Positions 13,501 through 21,320 of a stretch of DNA of 64,000 bases are shown here, one piece after another. Position numbers and translations under genes: made by a program. Positions within the stretch are counted from its first letter, which is position 1; each line of letters opens with the position of its first letter. The notes beneath the pieces were generated by a model that saw nothing but the letters and a program-made list of their open reading frames with translations, did no database searches and was not told the origin of the DNA. This DNA is from Siphonodentalium dalli (taxonomy: Eukaryota; Mollusca; Scaphopoda; Gadilida; Siphonodentaliidae): assembly GCA_032622095.1 (NCBI GenBank), contig CP136069.1:188781122-188845121 (forward strand), written 5' to 3'.

Positions 13501-16337
13501 TGGCGACCAATACACAGTTACAGCCGCCACGATTGTTCCTTATGACTTCCTCGATTACATGAATGACTCCAGGGTAATTTCACCACGATTATGTGCTATC
13601 CAGGATTATATACTATCCAGGATTATATACTATCCAGGATTCTAATGCACTTAGGCCAATATACCCCCGGAAACACCACATATTTGCGGGGGGTTATTCA
13701 TTCAATAACCTGTCGCAATGTATAGTCCGGTTCATCGCTTCAATGTTAGATATTCCTACGCGCCAATATTGCCGTTAGCTGAATTCCTAATCTCGACCAT
13801 GCCAAATCCAGCCCCGCTCAATGTTCCGTTTCACCCCATGACGTCACCCTTACGCAGTACATGCCGGCGACGTTACGGAGTAGATTATAGAGTTGGCGCC
13901 CGGTATACTGACTTCCGTTACTAGCTCGTTGCTATATAAACAAACCAGCTACGTCGCTTTTTCGAAAATTGACAGTTAGTACATTCGCCCTGTATACATG
14001 TACAAAAGACCACACCGTTATATCCCACAAATGTCCGTGTCTCGATATCATTTGACCCAAAATTTCTTGACATGAACCGCGACAGACATGCACGGCGTGA
14101 AATACATAGCATTGAGTAAACAATTTGCCATTGTTTCAATTCAACTTCAAGTTCGCGGTAAAATCGAAACCGCAATTTGTAAGTGGTAAACATCTGAAAC
14201 AGACATCAAGTACATGCAAGAACTGATTGTTGTGCATATTTATTTCTATTTGAGGTGGACATTTTTCATGTTTATCAGCATTTTTAACGATAAGAGCGAT
14301 GGTAATTGAGGGACTATATTTTATCTAGCGCATTAAATTTAAAATAAAAAGTCGTGAATTGGCTGAGTGTTTTCTATGGCCGCACATTTCGTTGATAATT
14401 ACGAGGCATTTGTTTGTCTAAATAATGTTTTTAAGTTCGAAGAGCATTAGAATGGGGATAACAGTGTGGTGTTTTGTGATTTCGGAAAGGTACATGGCGA
14501 ATATACTGTGGCAAATACCCGTTAATGGGCTCCGGCTCCGCCGTCGCCCATTAACTAAATTTGCCACAGTATATTCGCCATGTACCTTTCCGAAATCACA
14601 AAACACCACACTGTTATCCCCTAATTATATACTATCCAGGATCACTCAATAATAATTCACACTTTGATGATTGTCAAAACATTGTCTCAACTGTGTTGAT
14701 ATAACTGTAAGCTAGTTGAAACACCTTTTGATTATTGTCAAAACATTGTATCAGCTGAGTTGGCATTGGTTGTATTGGCTACACTGAACTGTCAAAATTG
14801 TTTTGATGTTCACGAAGGGTATGGGTTCCAAACACAACTTCTCACTTATTGCTCATTATGAGTGGGGTGGGGAAATGTCCGGATGATGAAATGTCTGGAT
14901 GGGTAAATGTCCGGATACCTAAGTAGCGCCACTATTTCTCTTCTCAAAAAAACTGTTTCCGGCATTAACTGCTAATGTGAATTCAGTGTTCGTGCTGTCT
15001 TTTCTGGTGGCAAATTAAAGTCTTTGATTGGGTTCCTGAACAAAAATATTTTTACACCTATGGTTTCTCCGTATATTGTTGTGTTTCATGATCAGTGGTG
15101 ACTGGAGGGATTTTTAGATTTAATATATATAGAAATATGCAGAATGAGGTCCCCAGAGGATGAAGATGGTGATGGTAACCCGATGTGTGGCGTATCGTCA
15201 CTAAATTCACTCTCTGGGGACCTCATTCTGCAAATGTCCAGCACCATATTTTTAGGCCTGTTGACTAACAGCTTTCTTGATGAAAATTATTCATGTTTTA
15301 ATCATAGATAAACATAGATAACACCCTGCCTAAGTCATGCAAAATATAAATGATAGATTCTCATGAAATTATCTTCAAAATCAGCTTGATTTTGTTCGAC
15401 GTTTCAATATTAGGGGAGTCTATACCAATGATCTTCTTCCATACATGCGTCCATCAGGAATTGAGTACCTTCATGGTTTAATCAACTCCTCCTATACCTT
15501 TGATGTTAGAGCATTCAACCCTTTCTTCACTAAATGGATTCTCCCATTGAGTTATAAAAATATACATTGGAAGGGTCTATCATTTATTTGGAGGGATGTT
15601 CAGGTAATATAAGCAGACTACAGAGTGGGATCAGATAAGGATAATGATTCATATTCATTGGCGGGAAATGTTCAGATAATAATTTCAACTAACGACTGTA
15701 CAATGTATCTCGAACTTATTATCTGACCATTTATTAAGGTATAACTACTCGTCAATTAGTACAGAAAGAGTTAAACTAAAATTTGGTTCCCCTGTCCCTA
15801 CTCAAGATTTCAAGAGTGGGTAGGTAAATTAGTCAATTTATTTTCAAGATGGTATAAGGATTAAGAAGATACTCCTTTTGAGACTTTTTTTTATTATAAT
15901 ATCAAGAGCTTTCTGCCGTTCTTGCGACTTCTATAATCCCTATATCGTTGATATAGGCTTGTCTGGCTCAAAATAATCTGTGAGCACAGGATAACAACCA
16001 ATCAGATTGTGTCTTATAAGAAACTTTAGTAGGATTGTATTACAAATAACTGTAAAGAAAGGGTTAATACCAACATCTCGTATATTTGCAACAAAAAATT
16101 TATCGATACATTTATAGGTGAATGGGGGAATCCATTCAGTATCTGTCTGTCTATGTGTCTGTCTGTCTATGTGTCTGTCTGTCTGGGGGAACCCATTCAG
16201 TATCTGTCTGTCTATGTGTCTGTCTGTCTATGTGTATGTCTGTCTGTGTTTTTCTTATGCATTCATTATTGTCGGAAGACATTTCAGAGTATCTATTTCT
16301 TGCAGCATTCAGAGAAACAATTGCTGCTGTGGATTGA
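1410..16337 (+). CDS. NEK8: NEK8-like (NIMA-related kinase 8), C-terminal RCC1 region, multi-exon, 5' partial
   Basis: Joined exons: 1410-1582, 3026-3176, 4517-4593, 5597-5714, 7182-7332, 8728-8882, 9895-10053, 13036-13194, probably 16306-16337. NEK8 is a ciliary Ser/Thr kinase of the inversin compartment, working with INVS, NPHP3 and ANKS6 (family knowledge); its RCC1 domain directs localisation. What I see: repeated RCC1 signatures (VACGD, VSCGASH, WGRGENGRLGLG, FGSNQFGQLG, SWGWSSRGRLGR) in the order and spacing of vertebrate NEK8, including the diagnostic VEALLGYE and GRTQKA segments. NEK9, the nearest relative, fits these segments less well. Exon phases agree at every junction and all donors are GT, acceptors AG. 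About 390 codons match the vertebrate length from the linker to the C-terminus. The kinase domain lies upstream of the window. No stop or frameshift was found in the exons, so the gene looks intact. Confidence 0.9.
1633..2252. mobile_element. 620-bp inverted-repeat element, TIR GAGTGTATTTGAG
   Basis: The ends are inverted copies: GAGTGTATTTGAG at left, CTCAAATACACTC at right. Just inside each end are clusters of AGCTGTAGCC / GGCTACAGCT-like motifs in opposite orientation (1650-1715 and 2165-2235). It has no ORF. A non-autonomous DNA transposon is the natural reading; no clean target duplication was found and the superfamily is unknown. Confidence 0.65.
2627..2709. repeat. 28-bp tandem repeat, 3 copies
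   Basis: Units of GTGTACCCGACGGTCACAGC plus CGTCGTTTA. The first copy is the most diverged. Confidence 0.85.
2821..2945. mobile_element. hairpin MITE (family B, GAATGAGGTCCCC)
   Basis: Left arm GAATGAGGTCCCCAGA, right arm AGGACCTCATTCTGCAAAT, followed by the family tail CACCATATTTTGAGGCCTG. Other copies are at 5033, 9599, 15138 and 18482. No ORF. Confidence 0.75.
3026..3176 (+). CDS. NEK8: NEK8-like exon b
   Basis: Acceptor CTCTTTCTAG, donor G|GTTTGT. Starts in phase 0, ends in phase 1. After a variable loop it encodes RYLEGQSAVTIQHVACGD and LFTACLT, which align with vertebrate NEK8 almost residue for residue. Confidence 0.92.
3177..4516. other. intron b-c
   Basis: Contains one TTAA MITE at 3209-3380. 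From 3381 to 4516 it is AT-rich and I see no gene or clear repeat. Confidence 0.75.
3209..3380. mobile_element. TTAA hairpin MITE (family C)
   Basis: Starts TTAACCTTTTCATGACGGGA and ends CCAGTCTGGAAGGGTTCA. Inside is the family C palindrome: CTTATATATGCGAGTCGACC paired with CTCGCATATATCAGAGAATG, flanked by CCAGTGCAT / GCATTGGCACAGGG. TTAA at the left end suggests piggyBac-like mobilisation. Relatives are at 11952, 24184, 32398, 33742 and 38998. Confidence 0.75.
4517..4593 (+). CDS. NEK8: NEK8-like exon c
   Basis: Acceptor CTTCTTCAG, donor CAG|GTAATC. Enters with two bases of a split codon, ends phase 0. Encodes DRGILMTFGSGANGCLGHG and YTDVSQ, the classic NEK8 RCC1 blade start. Confidence 0.92.
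4880..4995 (-). repeat. dispersed element D fragment
   Basis: Shares GATGCGTTTCCAGACAG, ATTATTTTATACCC and a following TATGTAAAACTTGTTA with 63062-63205. Its reverse complement matches the flank and monomer of the 50-bp satellite at 60.8-62.7 kb. No ORF. Confidence 0.6.
5033..5508. mobile_element. double-hairpin inverted-repeat element (family B, long form)
   Basis: Outer inverted ends are GTTTAGTGTGCCTGTCATTT at left and AATGACAGGCACACTAAAAA at right. Each end runs into its own family B palindrome: 5070-5162 and 5385-5475, with arms AGGTCCCCAGAGGGTGAATT and its complement. The structure is therefore two hairpins inside one large inverted repeat. It lies 89 bp upstream of exon d and has no ORF. 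Confidence 0.75.
5597..5714 (+). CDS. NEK8: NEK8-like exon d
   Basis: Acceptor CTTTTTCAG, donor G|GTATGA. Starts phase 0, ends phase 1. Encodes KIVEALLGYEVTQVSCGASH and FAWGRGEN. The VEALLGYE segment is diagnostic for NEK8 over NEK9. Confidence 0.94.
6121..6337. mobile_element. 217-bp foldback element (family E), TACAGTA ends
   Basis: Nearly perfect palindrome with arms of about 105 bases. It begins TACAGTAATGCCCTAAGTAA and ends in the complement, TTACTTAGGGCATTACTGTA. The centre is CTCTCGCCGAGAG. TA-ended termini suggest a mariner-like TA target. A second full copy is at 44691-44879 and a half copy at 17973-18086. Confidence 0.85.
6873..7121. mobile_element. TTAA MITE (family A)
   Basis: Starts TTAACCCTTTATGTACTAAA, contains CAGATAATATGTTCAACAAA and CTTATTATCTGAACATTTCC as an inner inverted pair, ends GAAAGGTTTAA. 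It lies 60 bp upstream of exon e. Confidence 0.7.
7182..7332 (+). CDS. NEK8: NEK8-like exon e
   Basis: Acceptor TAATTCACAG, donor AG|GTAGGT. Completes the glycine codon split with exon d, then RLGLGDQESYFAPRKVSIP, HCGVDCSMIITLDN and LLCCGSN. Ends in phase 2. Confidence 0.93.
7333..8727. other. intron e-f
   Basis: Contains a run of 15 G at 7589-7603 and a 575-bp element at 8132-8706. 7604-8131 holds nothing recognised. Confidence 0.75.
8132..8706. mobile_element. 575-bp inverted-repeat element (family F)
   Basis: Ends TAACATGTTGACTGCCGACT and AGTCGGCAGTCAACATGTTA. The inverted repeat continues with CTAGATCATGCCATGAAT and ATTCATGGCATGATCTAG, then TTTTGACAGGGAACCTTATA against its diverged complement. 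No ORF. A second, interrupted copy is at 36561-37390. The right end stops 21 bp before exon f. Confidence 0.8.
8728..8882 (+). CDS. NEK8: NEK8-like exon f
   Basis: Acceptor GTTTTCATCAG, donor G|GTGAGA. Completes an arginine codon, then YNKLGLDEYSVDG, VVEESNVITVVKY and VKMVAMGTSHTAVVT. This matches the NKLGLD...GTAHSAAVT section of vertebrate NEK8. Confidence 0.92.
9100..9598. repeat. diverged tandem repeat, about 165 bp, 3 copies
   Basis: Each unit has TCTCCAGAAYC, CATATTTGGTGTGAA, ATTCAGATTTGTTCAAA, CACCAGGTCA and GCCAGGGACATAACT, starting near 9160, 9330 and 9490. It is preceded by a GTCCGTC/CTATCCA pyrimidine-rich stretch. This looks like a dispersed lophotrochozoan-type intronic repeat. 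Confidence 0.7.
9599..9730. mobile_element. family B hairpin MITE, left end truncated
   Basis: Begins inside the left arm (TCCCAGTGGGTGAATTT) and ends AATTCACCCTCTGGGGATCT plus AATTCTGCAAATGTC. It abuts the 165-bp repeat array directly. Confidence 0.65.
9895..10053 (+). CDS. NEK8: NEK8-like exon g
   Basis: Acceptor AATAATTACAG, donor G|GTTTGT. Enters with two bases of a split codon, ends phase 1. Encodes VDGRCWTFGSNQFGQLGYD and VRVASGDTFTICVTQ. Its last 40 bases and donor are duplicated in the intron that follows. Confidence 0.93.
10014..10200 (+). repeat. tandem copies of the exon g 3' end and donor
   Basis: A segment of about 56 bp is repeated three more times, each more decayed. It contains GTGGAGATACATTCACTATC, TGTGTCACACAAG and the donor GTTTGTAACATA, followed by CCAAGAGTGGGCAGTG. 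The first copy is the coding end of exon g itself. Confidence 0.85.
10290..11096. repeat. 31-bp minisatellite, about 26 copies
   Basis: Unit: CAGGATGGGCAGTGGAAATA followed by CAACAGTTATA. Most copies are identical; variants change GGAAAT to GCAAAT or TACAAC to TTCAAC. The unit resembles the AGAGTGGGCAGTG part of the exon-derived repeats just upstream. All three forward frames stay open because the unit has no stop codon and a length not divisible by three; I regard this as incidental. Confidence 0.95.
11097..11285. repeat. 29-bp minisatellite, 6 copies
   Basis: Unit: CAGGATGGGCAGTGGAATGG followed by TAACATAAC. It shares its first 17 bases with the 31-bp unit, so it is a higher variant of the same array. 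A last 31-bp-type copy follows at 11270. Confidence 0.93.
11575..11945. repeat. dispersed repeat with a (TG)n run
   Basis: Begins near GAGCTATTGCCATGGGTTAG, has a (TG)n tract at 11634-11660, then CATCCGTCCGTCAACAATTT and CTCCAAACTTCATATGGATC. Sequences of this kind are common intronic repeats in molluscs as I remember them. From about 11864 it runs into an inverted scrap of family C (GAATGCACTGGCACATGATC). Confidence 0.5.
11952..12896. mobile_element. long TTAA element (family C, long form) with nested MITE
   Basis: Left end TTAACCCTTTCGTGGAAGGA, right end GCTCCAGTCATGGAAGGTTT. Between them lie one family C hairpin at each side and a body (12100-12780) that is repeated at 43540-43840 (shared ATGGGTTGGGT, GATTCCCCGGAAT, TTACAAGTTACATGCACTAG, AATCACGAACACACTCGTAT). 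A family G MITE is inserted at 12209-12608. No ORF. Confidence 0.65.
12209..12608. mobile_element. family G double-hairpin MITE with TTAA target duplication
   Basis: TTAA at both ends (12209-12212, 12605-12608). Ends CCCTTAACCCAACAGAACG and TTTGTTGGGTAAAGGG. It contains two near-perfect palindromes (around 12235-12304 and 12384-12459), each reading CCAATGCATTCTCTTATATA into its complement, separated by an A-rich stretch of about 80 bp. One end alone carries GGCCGGTTTTGGCCGG. Other copies: 35829, 36717, 43119. Confidence 0.9.
12909..13020 (+). pseudogene. decayed duplicate of NEK8-like exon h
   Basis: 107 bp upstream of exon h there is a second copy of its acceptor and first half: TTTCATTGCACAG followed by AAGGAGAAATCTT. 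Small deletions remove four bases near GAAATCTT and two near GATACCGTC, so the frame hits a stop (TAA, about 13004). The encoded RCC1 signature GWSSRGRLGR is still readable. Its acceptor looks usable. It is a tandem duplication that has decayed. Confidence 0.85.
13036..13194 (+). CDS. NEK8: NEK8-like exon h
   Basis: Acceptor TTCGTTGCACAG, donor C|GTATGT. Encodes EGEIFSWGWSSRGRLGRTVE, VIPHRVILP and SITSVSCSHGNTLVAAK, the last RCC1 blade, equivalent to SVSCCHGNTLLAV in vertebrates. Ends phase 1. Reading on through the donor would stop two codons later. Confidence 0.93.
13242..14928. mobile_element. 1,667-bp DNA element with 10-bp target duplication
   Basis: CTAAGTAGCG flanks it at 13242-13251 and 14919-14928. 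The terminal regions are imperfect inverted repeats rich in GGACATTTCCCC: at left CCCCACTGGACATTTCCCCA, at right GGGGAAATGTCCGGATGATG and GGGTAAATGTCCGGATAC. The size of the duplication and the repeated subterminal motif fit Mutator-like elements best, but I found no transposase. It contains a second foldback (14454-14621) and repeats of ACTATCCAGGAT near 13600 and 14630. Confidence 0.7.
14454..14621. repeat. 168-bp near-perfect palindrome nested in the 1.67-kb element
   Basis: Starts GGGGATAACAGTGTGGTGTT and ends in its complement AACACCACACTGTTATCCCC. The arms are about 75 bases, with a GC-rich loop (GGCTCCGGCTCCGCCGTC). Confidence 0.9.
15138..15265. mobile_element. hairpin MITE (family B)
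   Basis: GCAGAATGAGGTCCCCAGAG at left, CTCTGGGGACCTCATTCTGC at right, then AAATGTCCAGCACCATATTT, the usual family tail. Confidence 0.8.
15514..15774. mobile_element. TTAA MITE (family A)
   Basis: Starts TTCAACCCTTTCTTCACTAA, then TGGATTCTCCCATTGAGTTA; inner part GGGAAATGTTCAGATAATAA and GAACTTATTATCTGACCATT; ends GAAAGAGTTAA. Confidence 0.75.
16138..16255. repeat. CTGT / TATGTGT simple repeats in two blocks
   Basis: CATTCAGTATCTGTCTGTCT is present twice (about 16134 and 16194), each followed by CTGTCTGTCTATGTGT repeats. Simple-sequence expansion in three open frames; not coding. Confidence 0.9.
16306..16337 (+). CDS. NEK8: NEK8-like exon i: probable C-terminal exon
   Basis: Acceptor TATTTCTTGCAG at 16305. 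In the phase left by exon h it reads PFRETIAAVD and then TGA. The short tail is comparable in length to the vertebrate NEK8 tail after the last blade, but its residues are not recognisably conserved. Candidate poly(A) signals follow. Alternative: a different short last exon elsewhere in this intron or beyond. Confidence 0.5.
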
Positions 16338-16680
16338 GCTTGGAAAAGAGCATCTGAACTGGGAGACACAAGTCACGTGTCAAAACATCAACAAACCAGC
16401 TGGTAGGCTGAAAGATGGAATCGCTGTGCATTCTCATTGAAAATATGATTGTATGTTTGATAATATAGGAATAAAAACCAAAGAAAAACGGCAAAAACAA
16501 TATCAGGGAACAGTTGTGTTATTGGATGCTCCAATAGACTCGGCAAAAAGATTTTTGTGTTGATTTTTCCATTTGCTAAATATAAATAAATGTTGGTTAG
16601 CAAATACGATACACAGAAATATTGTGATTGACAGATATATGAAATTATAATCTTAGAATAAAGGACCTATGGGGCAACAA
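16338..16680 (+). other. probable NEK8-like 3' UTR
   Basis: Follows the proposed stop. AATAAA occurs at 16470-16475 and 16657-16662. No other genes seen. This depends on exon i being right. Confidence 0.4.
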
Positions 16681-16688
16681 TAACAACT

Positions 16689-16774
16689 GCAGTAATACCG
16701 TGGCCACATATCGGAATGCAGTAATACCGTGGCCCCATATCGGAATGCAGTAATACCGTGGCCACATGTCGGAA
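16689..16774. repeat. 29-bp tandem repeat, 3 copies
   Basis: Unit GCAGTAATACCGTGGCCACA plus TATCGGAAT, nearly identical. Confidence 0.95.
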
Positions 16775-17371
16775 TGTCCTCCAAATTGTCACTAAATCCT
16801 TGGTTATGATCATCAGTTTTCAAATAAAAATATGTTCTTGTGCCACTCTAAGAAATTACAATAAATATTTCATGTATAAGTCGAAAATATAGCATGTTTT
16901 ATGAGACGGCATTATGTGTTACTGTGTTAATCTATATACACAGTTGGACATTGTTTTGATTGCTTTTGCCTACCAGCAGCCAACTGTGATGTCATTGTTT
17001 GTATACAAAAATATCACCTATATTCAGGTCAACAAACAGGAATTAACTGAAAATGTTCCTCCATGTTTAGAGAGTTATTCATCTCGCTCATCTTCGGTGT
17101 GCAATAGTGATAATTCAGAATGTCATGATGTCATATATATTTTCAACATCATTTATTATGCTAGACCATATTATACATTGTTTCATTGAAACTGAAAAAA
17201 CATTCTGCAAATGTTAGACAAACTATTTCCAGGATTGCCATTGGGACACAATCTGCCGCCATACCATGAGATATAGTATAGTTTGATGGTTCTTGATGGG
17301 GGAAGTTTGAAGTTTTCAATCTAATTCTCTCTAATATTTATTTTTCCTCATCATTTAATTGCCATATGATA
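16775..17371. other. no gene recognised
   Basis: AT-rich. A scrap of family B tail lies near 17200 (ATTCTGCAAATGTTAGACAA). Short open frames look random. Confidence 0.6.
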
Positions 17372-17765
17372 TGACCATATGATACACTTCTCACATAATA
17401 TATTTCACGTTAATGATAATGCATGACCATACGATACACTGTCTCACATAATATATTTCACGTTATTGATAATGCATGACCATACGATACACTATCTCAT
17501 AGAATTTGTCCACACTATTGATAATGCTTAGCCATACTTTACACTATCTCATAGAATTTGTCCACACTATTGATAATGCTTAGCCATACTTTACACTATC
17601 TCATAGAATTTGTCCACACTATTGATAATGCTGGGTCACACTTTACACTATCTCATAGAATTTGTTCACACTATTGATAATGCATGACCATACTTTACAC
17701 TATCTCATAGAATTTGTCCACATTGATAATGTTTTACTATACTATGCACTGTCTCATACAATATT
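17372..17765. repeat. about 52-bp tandem repeat, 7 copies
   Basis: Unit contains CACTATCTCATAGAATTTGT, CCACACTATTGATAATGC and CCATACTTTA. The first two copies use CACATAATATATTTCACGTT instead, so the array has two subtypes. Confidence 0.9.
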
Positions 17766-17972
17766 TATTGATTTACCTAGGAGAATAATGTACTTAAAAT
17801 TCTGTTCTGAATGGATAAAGCTCCTGTGACATTTAAAGATGCACATTCAGATTTGGTTTAATTTGGTGATTCCCGTATCATCCAGTAACAGCAATGGAAT
17901 TTCACAAAAAGCCGATTTAGTTATCCAAATTAGTTTATTACCAATAAATACTCACAACAATTCCAAGGATGG

Positions 17973-18086
17973 TACAGTAATGCTCTAAGTAATCGACTTC
18001 TTAACCACAGCATAATTATGGGTAACTTTTCAGGATTTAGTCGGAAATATGGCTTGTTGCCATTCATCGGAAAGCTCTCGGGGAGC
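17973..18086. mobile_element. half copy of foldback family E
   Basis: TACAGTAATGCTCTAAGTAA through TGCCATTCATCGGAAAGCTC, i.e. the left arm only; the right arm is missing after the centre. Confidence 0.85.
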
Positions 18087-18481
18087 TATAATAATGTTTT
18101 TTTTAGCAGTTTGGACGTGGATGTGAGCGAGTGTTGTTTACAACTTCCATATATGGTGATGCCTAGTTAAAACCGGAATTCCCCAACACGTGTCATCACA
18201 AATATCATCACCAGGCAAAGGTACCGTGAACCATGACGTTGCATCAGTGGAATTTTTTCTAGACTGACAAAAATTTGAGGTGGATTTTTTTTAAATTAAC
18301 AGATTTCAAAAATATAATTCTGATAACTCTGAGCTTTGATGGGTGGGTTCTCGACTCAAATCAAATATTTGTTTACCCCCCCCCCCCCCCCCCCCCCCAA
18401 AGCCGCAGATATAGTAATTTAAGGGTGTTAAATCGGGTTATGCATCTTTAACCTGTGATGAGTCCTGAGCAAGCCTTGAAA
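18087..18481. repeat. dispersed repeat with a 23-C tract
   Basis: 18284-18420 matches 21985-22085 and, inverted, 21731-21835 (shared CTGATAACTCTGAGCTTTGA, TCGACTCAAATCAAATATTT). In the other copies the C run is only five long; here it is 23 (18376-18398). Confidence 0.7.
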
Positions 18482-18606
18482 TAGCGTGTCTGTCATTTGC
18501 AGAATGAGGTCCCCAGAGGGTGAATTTAGTGATGCTACCCCCGCATCACCAAATTCACCCTCTGGGAACCTCATTCTGCTGAGGTGTAAGCAGAATGAGG
18601 TCCAGA
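18482..18606. mobile_element. hairpin MITE (family B)
   Basis: GTGTCTGTCATTTGCAGAAT, AGGTCCCCAGAGGGTGAATT and TTCACCCTCTGGGAACCTCA. A second partial left arm GCAGAATGAGGTCC follows at 18591. Confidence 0.8.
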
Positions 18607-18815
18607 CAACCCTTTCTATACTAATAGATTCTCCCATTCAGTTATAATAAAATTCTACATTGGAATGGTCTGTTATTCATATGGAGGGGTGTTCAGACAA
18701 AAATAAGCAGATGCCAGATATTACAAATGCAGGAGGAGTCCTATTTATTGGAGGGAAATGTTCAGATAATAAGTTCAACAAGCGACCTATGGTTTGTTGA
18801 ACTTATTATCTGAAC
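18607..18815. mobile_element. family A MITE whose right part has expanded
   Basis: CAACCCTTTCTATACTAATA at left, then GGGAAATGTTCAGATAATAA and TTTGTTGAACTTATTATCTG. The right arm continues straight into the 48-bp satellite, and the usual right end is absent. Confidence 0.75.
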
Positions 18816-19627
18816 ATATCATATCTGCATAGTGTAGCTGACTATTGAACTTATTATCTGAACATATCCTATCTGCATAGTGTAGCTGACTATTGAACTT
18901 ATTATCTGAACATATCCTATCTGCATAGTGTAGCTGACTATAGAACTTATTATCTGAACATATCCTATCTGCATAGTGTAGCTGACTATTGAACTTATTA
19001 TCTGAACATATCCTATCTGCATAGTGTAGCTGACTATAGAACTTATTATCTGAACATATCCTATCTGCATAGTGTAGCTGACTATTGAACTTATTATCTG
19101 AACATATCCTATCTGCATAGTGTAGCTGACTATTGAACTTATTATCTGAACATATCCTATCTGCATAGTGTAGCTGACTATTGAACTTATTATCTGAACA
19201 TATCCTATCTGCATAGTGTAGCTGACTATTGAACTTATTATCTGAACATATCCTATCTGCATAGTGTAGCTGACTATTGAACTTATTATCTGAACATATC
19301 CTATCTGCATAGTGTAGCTGACTATTGAACTTATTATCTGAACATATCCTATCTGCATAGTTTAGCTGACTATTGAACTTATTATCTGAACATATCCTAT
19401 CTGCATAGTTTAGCTGACTATTGAACTTATTATCTGAACATATCCTATCTGCATAGTGTAGCTGACTATTGAACTTATTATCTGAACATATCCTATCTGC
19501 ATAGTGTAGCTGACTATTGAATTTATTATCTGAACATATCCTATCTGCATAGTGTAGCTGACTATAGAACTTATTATCTGAACATATCCTATCTGCATAG
19601 TGTAGCTGACTATTGAATTTATTTTTG
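18787..19627. repeat. 48-bp satellite, about 17 copies, derived from a family A MITE
   Basis: Unit TTGAACTTATTATCTGAACA, TATCCTATCTGCATAGTGTA, GCTGACTA. The first 20 bases equal the right inner arm of the family A MITE. Variants alternate ATTGAAC and ATAGAAC. The unit is 16 codons long, so a long - strand frame stays open; nothing suggests it is translated. Confidence 0.95.
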
Positions 19628-21050
19628 CCAGTATGTGGACCAGAAGGCTTGCCAAGTAAATACCCACATACAAGCAAAAATTAATTCTGTATTCAGCTAC
19701 AATACGAGGATGTTCTGTTTATCCACAGACCGAATTTAAACAGCTTCTATGGCAGTTTTTGTCCAAAGATCATCGCAACATTCACATGTTCCTTATAGAG
19801 AAGCAGTGACATACTTAGCGACTTTATCTGTATAGTGAAGATTATTAATTATATGCATACTGTTTTGAATTCATCTGATTGGATCGCAACCTAATCCTCT
19901 GTATAGTTCCGGGCACGCTCCAATGATACTCCACGACATTGTGAACGACTTGTTAATGTTGCTTCCAAACTGTTGGAGGTCAATTCTCCAAGTTCTTATA
20001 GCCTTCCTTCTTCACATAATCAAATCAAGAGTTATTTCTTAAGTCGTCTGAGTAGTCACTGACTGCCTTGTTGTGGATATTTGTTATTGCAGTCCTGTAA
20101 GTACATTTGTTAACTGAATCCGTCCTTATATAGTTTTACTATTTGTTAAAGTCGTTATCTATCTTTGTCTATACTATACTAGAAAATAAATTTTTACATA
20201 ACAAGCCTTTATGCAACTTTTCTCCCTGCAATTCAGGGGGGGGGGGGGTCTGCAAAAAATTATGTATATAGGGTCGGGGTGGGTGGGTGGTCCAGAGGCC
20301 GAACAAATTGTGCTTGTAAATATTTTCCAAAATGGGTTTTTTTCAAACAATTTACAAGTACTGACTATGTAATGTTCTTTGTAAGCATGTTAGTACCATG
20401 CTTGTTGGTATATGACTATATAGACAGCTATAGTGACTCTTTAGCCTCAGATTTAGCAACATTCTGGATTTCACAGGATCCCGGACCACTTCACAGTGGA
20501 CCACCGTAATAGCGTTCAGGAAACTTATGATCAACGTAAGAAATATTTAGTAACAAAATTAATATATTACCCAGTTGTATACCTGAATAAAAGTAATAAA
20601 ACAAAAAAACTGTGTCACAAATTGGATACTACATGGTGAATACTCAATGATGACTAGATATCATTAACCTGATTGTTGCATAACATGAAATTGAAAAGGG
20701 TATCTCATAAATTTCTAATGTCTGAAATACTGTCTTGTTCTGGCATGTAATCAAATTCATTCCTTCTGGTTATTTCTCATATTGAATGATTGCAAGTAAT
20801 GTTAATTTGCAACAATTATCCAAATAAAACTGAATTGGTTATGATGAATGACGGCGTTACTGTTTACTGCTCAGACAATCCCAACTGAAGGTGACGCTAT
20901 TCTCATTGAATTTCCTAACTTTATCTTGGAGCTTTACTGCTCAACAAGACTAAACTAAAATACTAATTGTATACTGTTATCACTTACAAATAGATGAACT
21001 GAAATAATGTGATGCATTCAGATGCATTGAGAAATGACATTCAATTCTTC
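19628..21050. other. no gene recognised
   Basis: Mixed-composition sequence with a run of about 11 G near 20238. No RNA gene, long ORF or clear repeat was seen. Confidence 0.6.
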
Positions 21051-21320
21051 ATTCTGGTCTATCACCATACCAAACCACATCAAAATTCGACAACCGACAC
21101 TTTACTTATATTGCAAAAACTTTGTACGGACTGAATTTCATAAAGTCGAACAGGGCCCATAACTCTGGTAGGCATTGATGGTCACAACCCGTGATATTAT
21201 GCATATTCGTCCCCCATTTCTGGTCCGTCACCATGCCATAGGGCATCAAAATATGACAACCGACTCTTGAGTTATAATGCAAACTGTTTGTACGGACGGA
21301 CGGCTCGTGACGTCAACTAT
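21051..21320. repeat. diverged direct repeat, two units of about 165 bp
   Basis: Both units contain TCTGGTC(T/C)(A/G)TCACCAT, CATCAAAAT(T/A), GACAACCGAC and TTTGTACGGAC, near 21055 and 21220. Resembles intronic repeats such as 47.7-48.4 kb in style, not in sequence. Confidence 0.6.

Larger units (their letters stand above)
13195..16305. other. intron h-i
   Basis: Contains a 1.67-kb element with 10-bp target duplications (13242-14928), a family B hairpin (15138-15265), a family A MITE (15514-15774) and CTGT-rich simple repeats (16138-16255). 15775-16137 holds nothing recognised. Confidence 0.65.

Noticed and set aside
18787-19677. 296-codon - strand frame of 16-residue repeats
   Set aside because: Produced by a 48-bp satellite (divisible by three) derived from a MITE; no start context or non-repetitive coding part.
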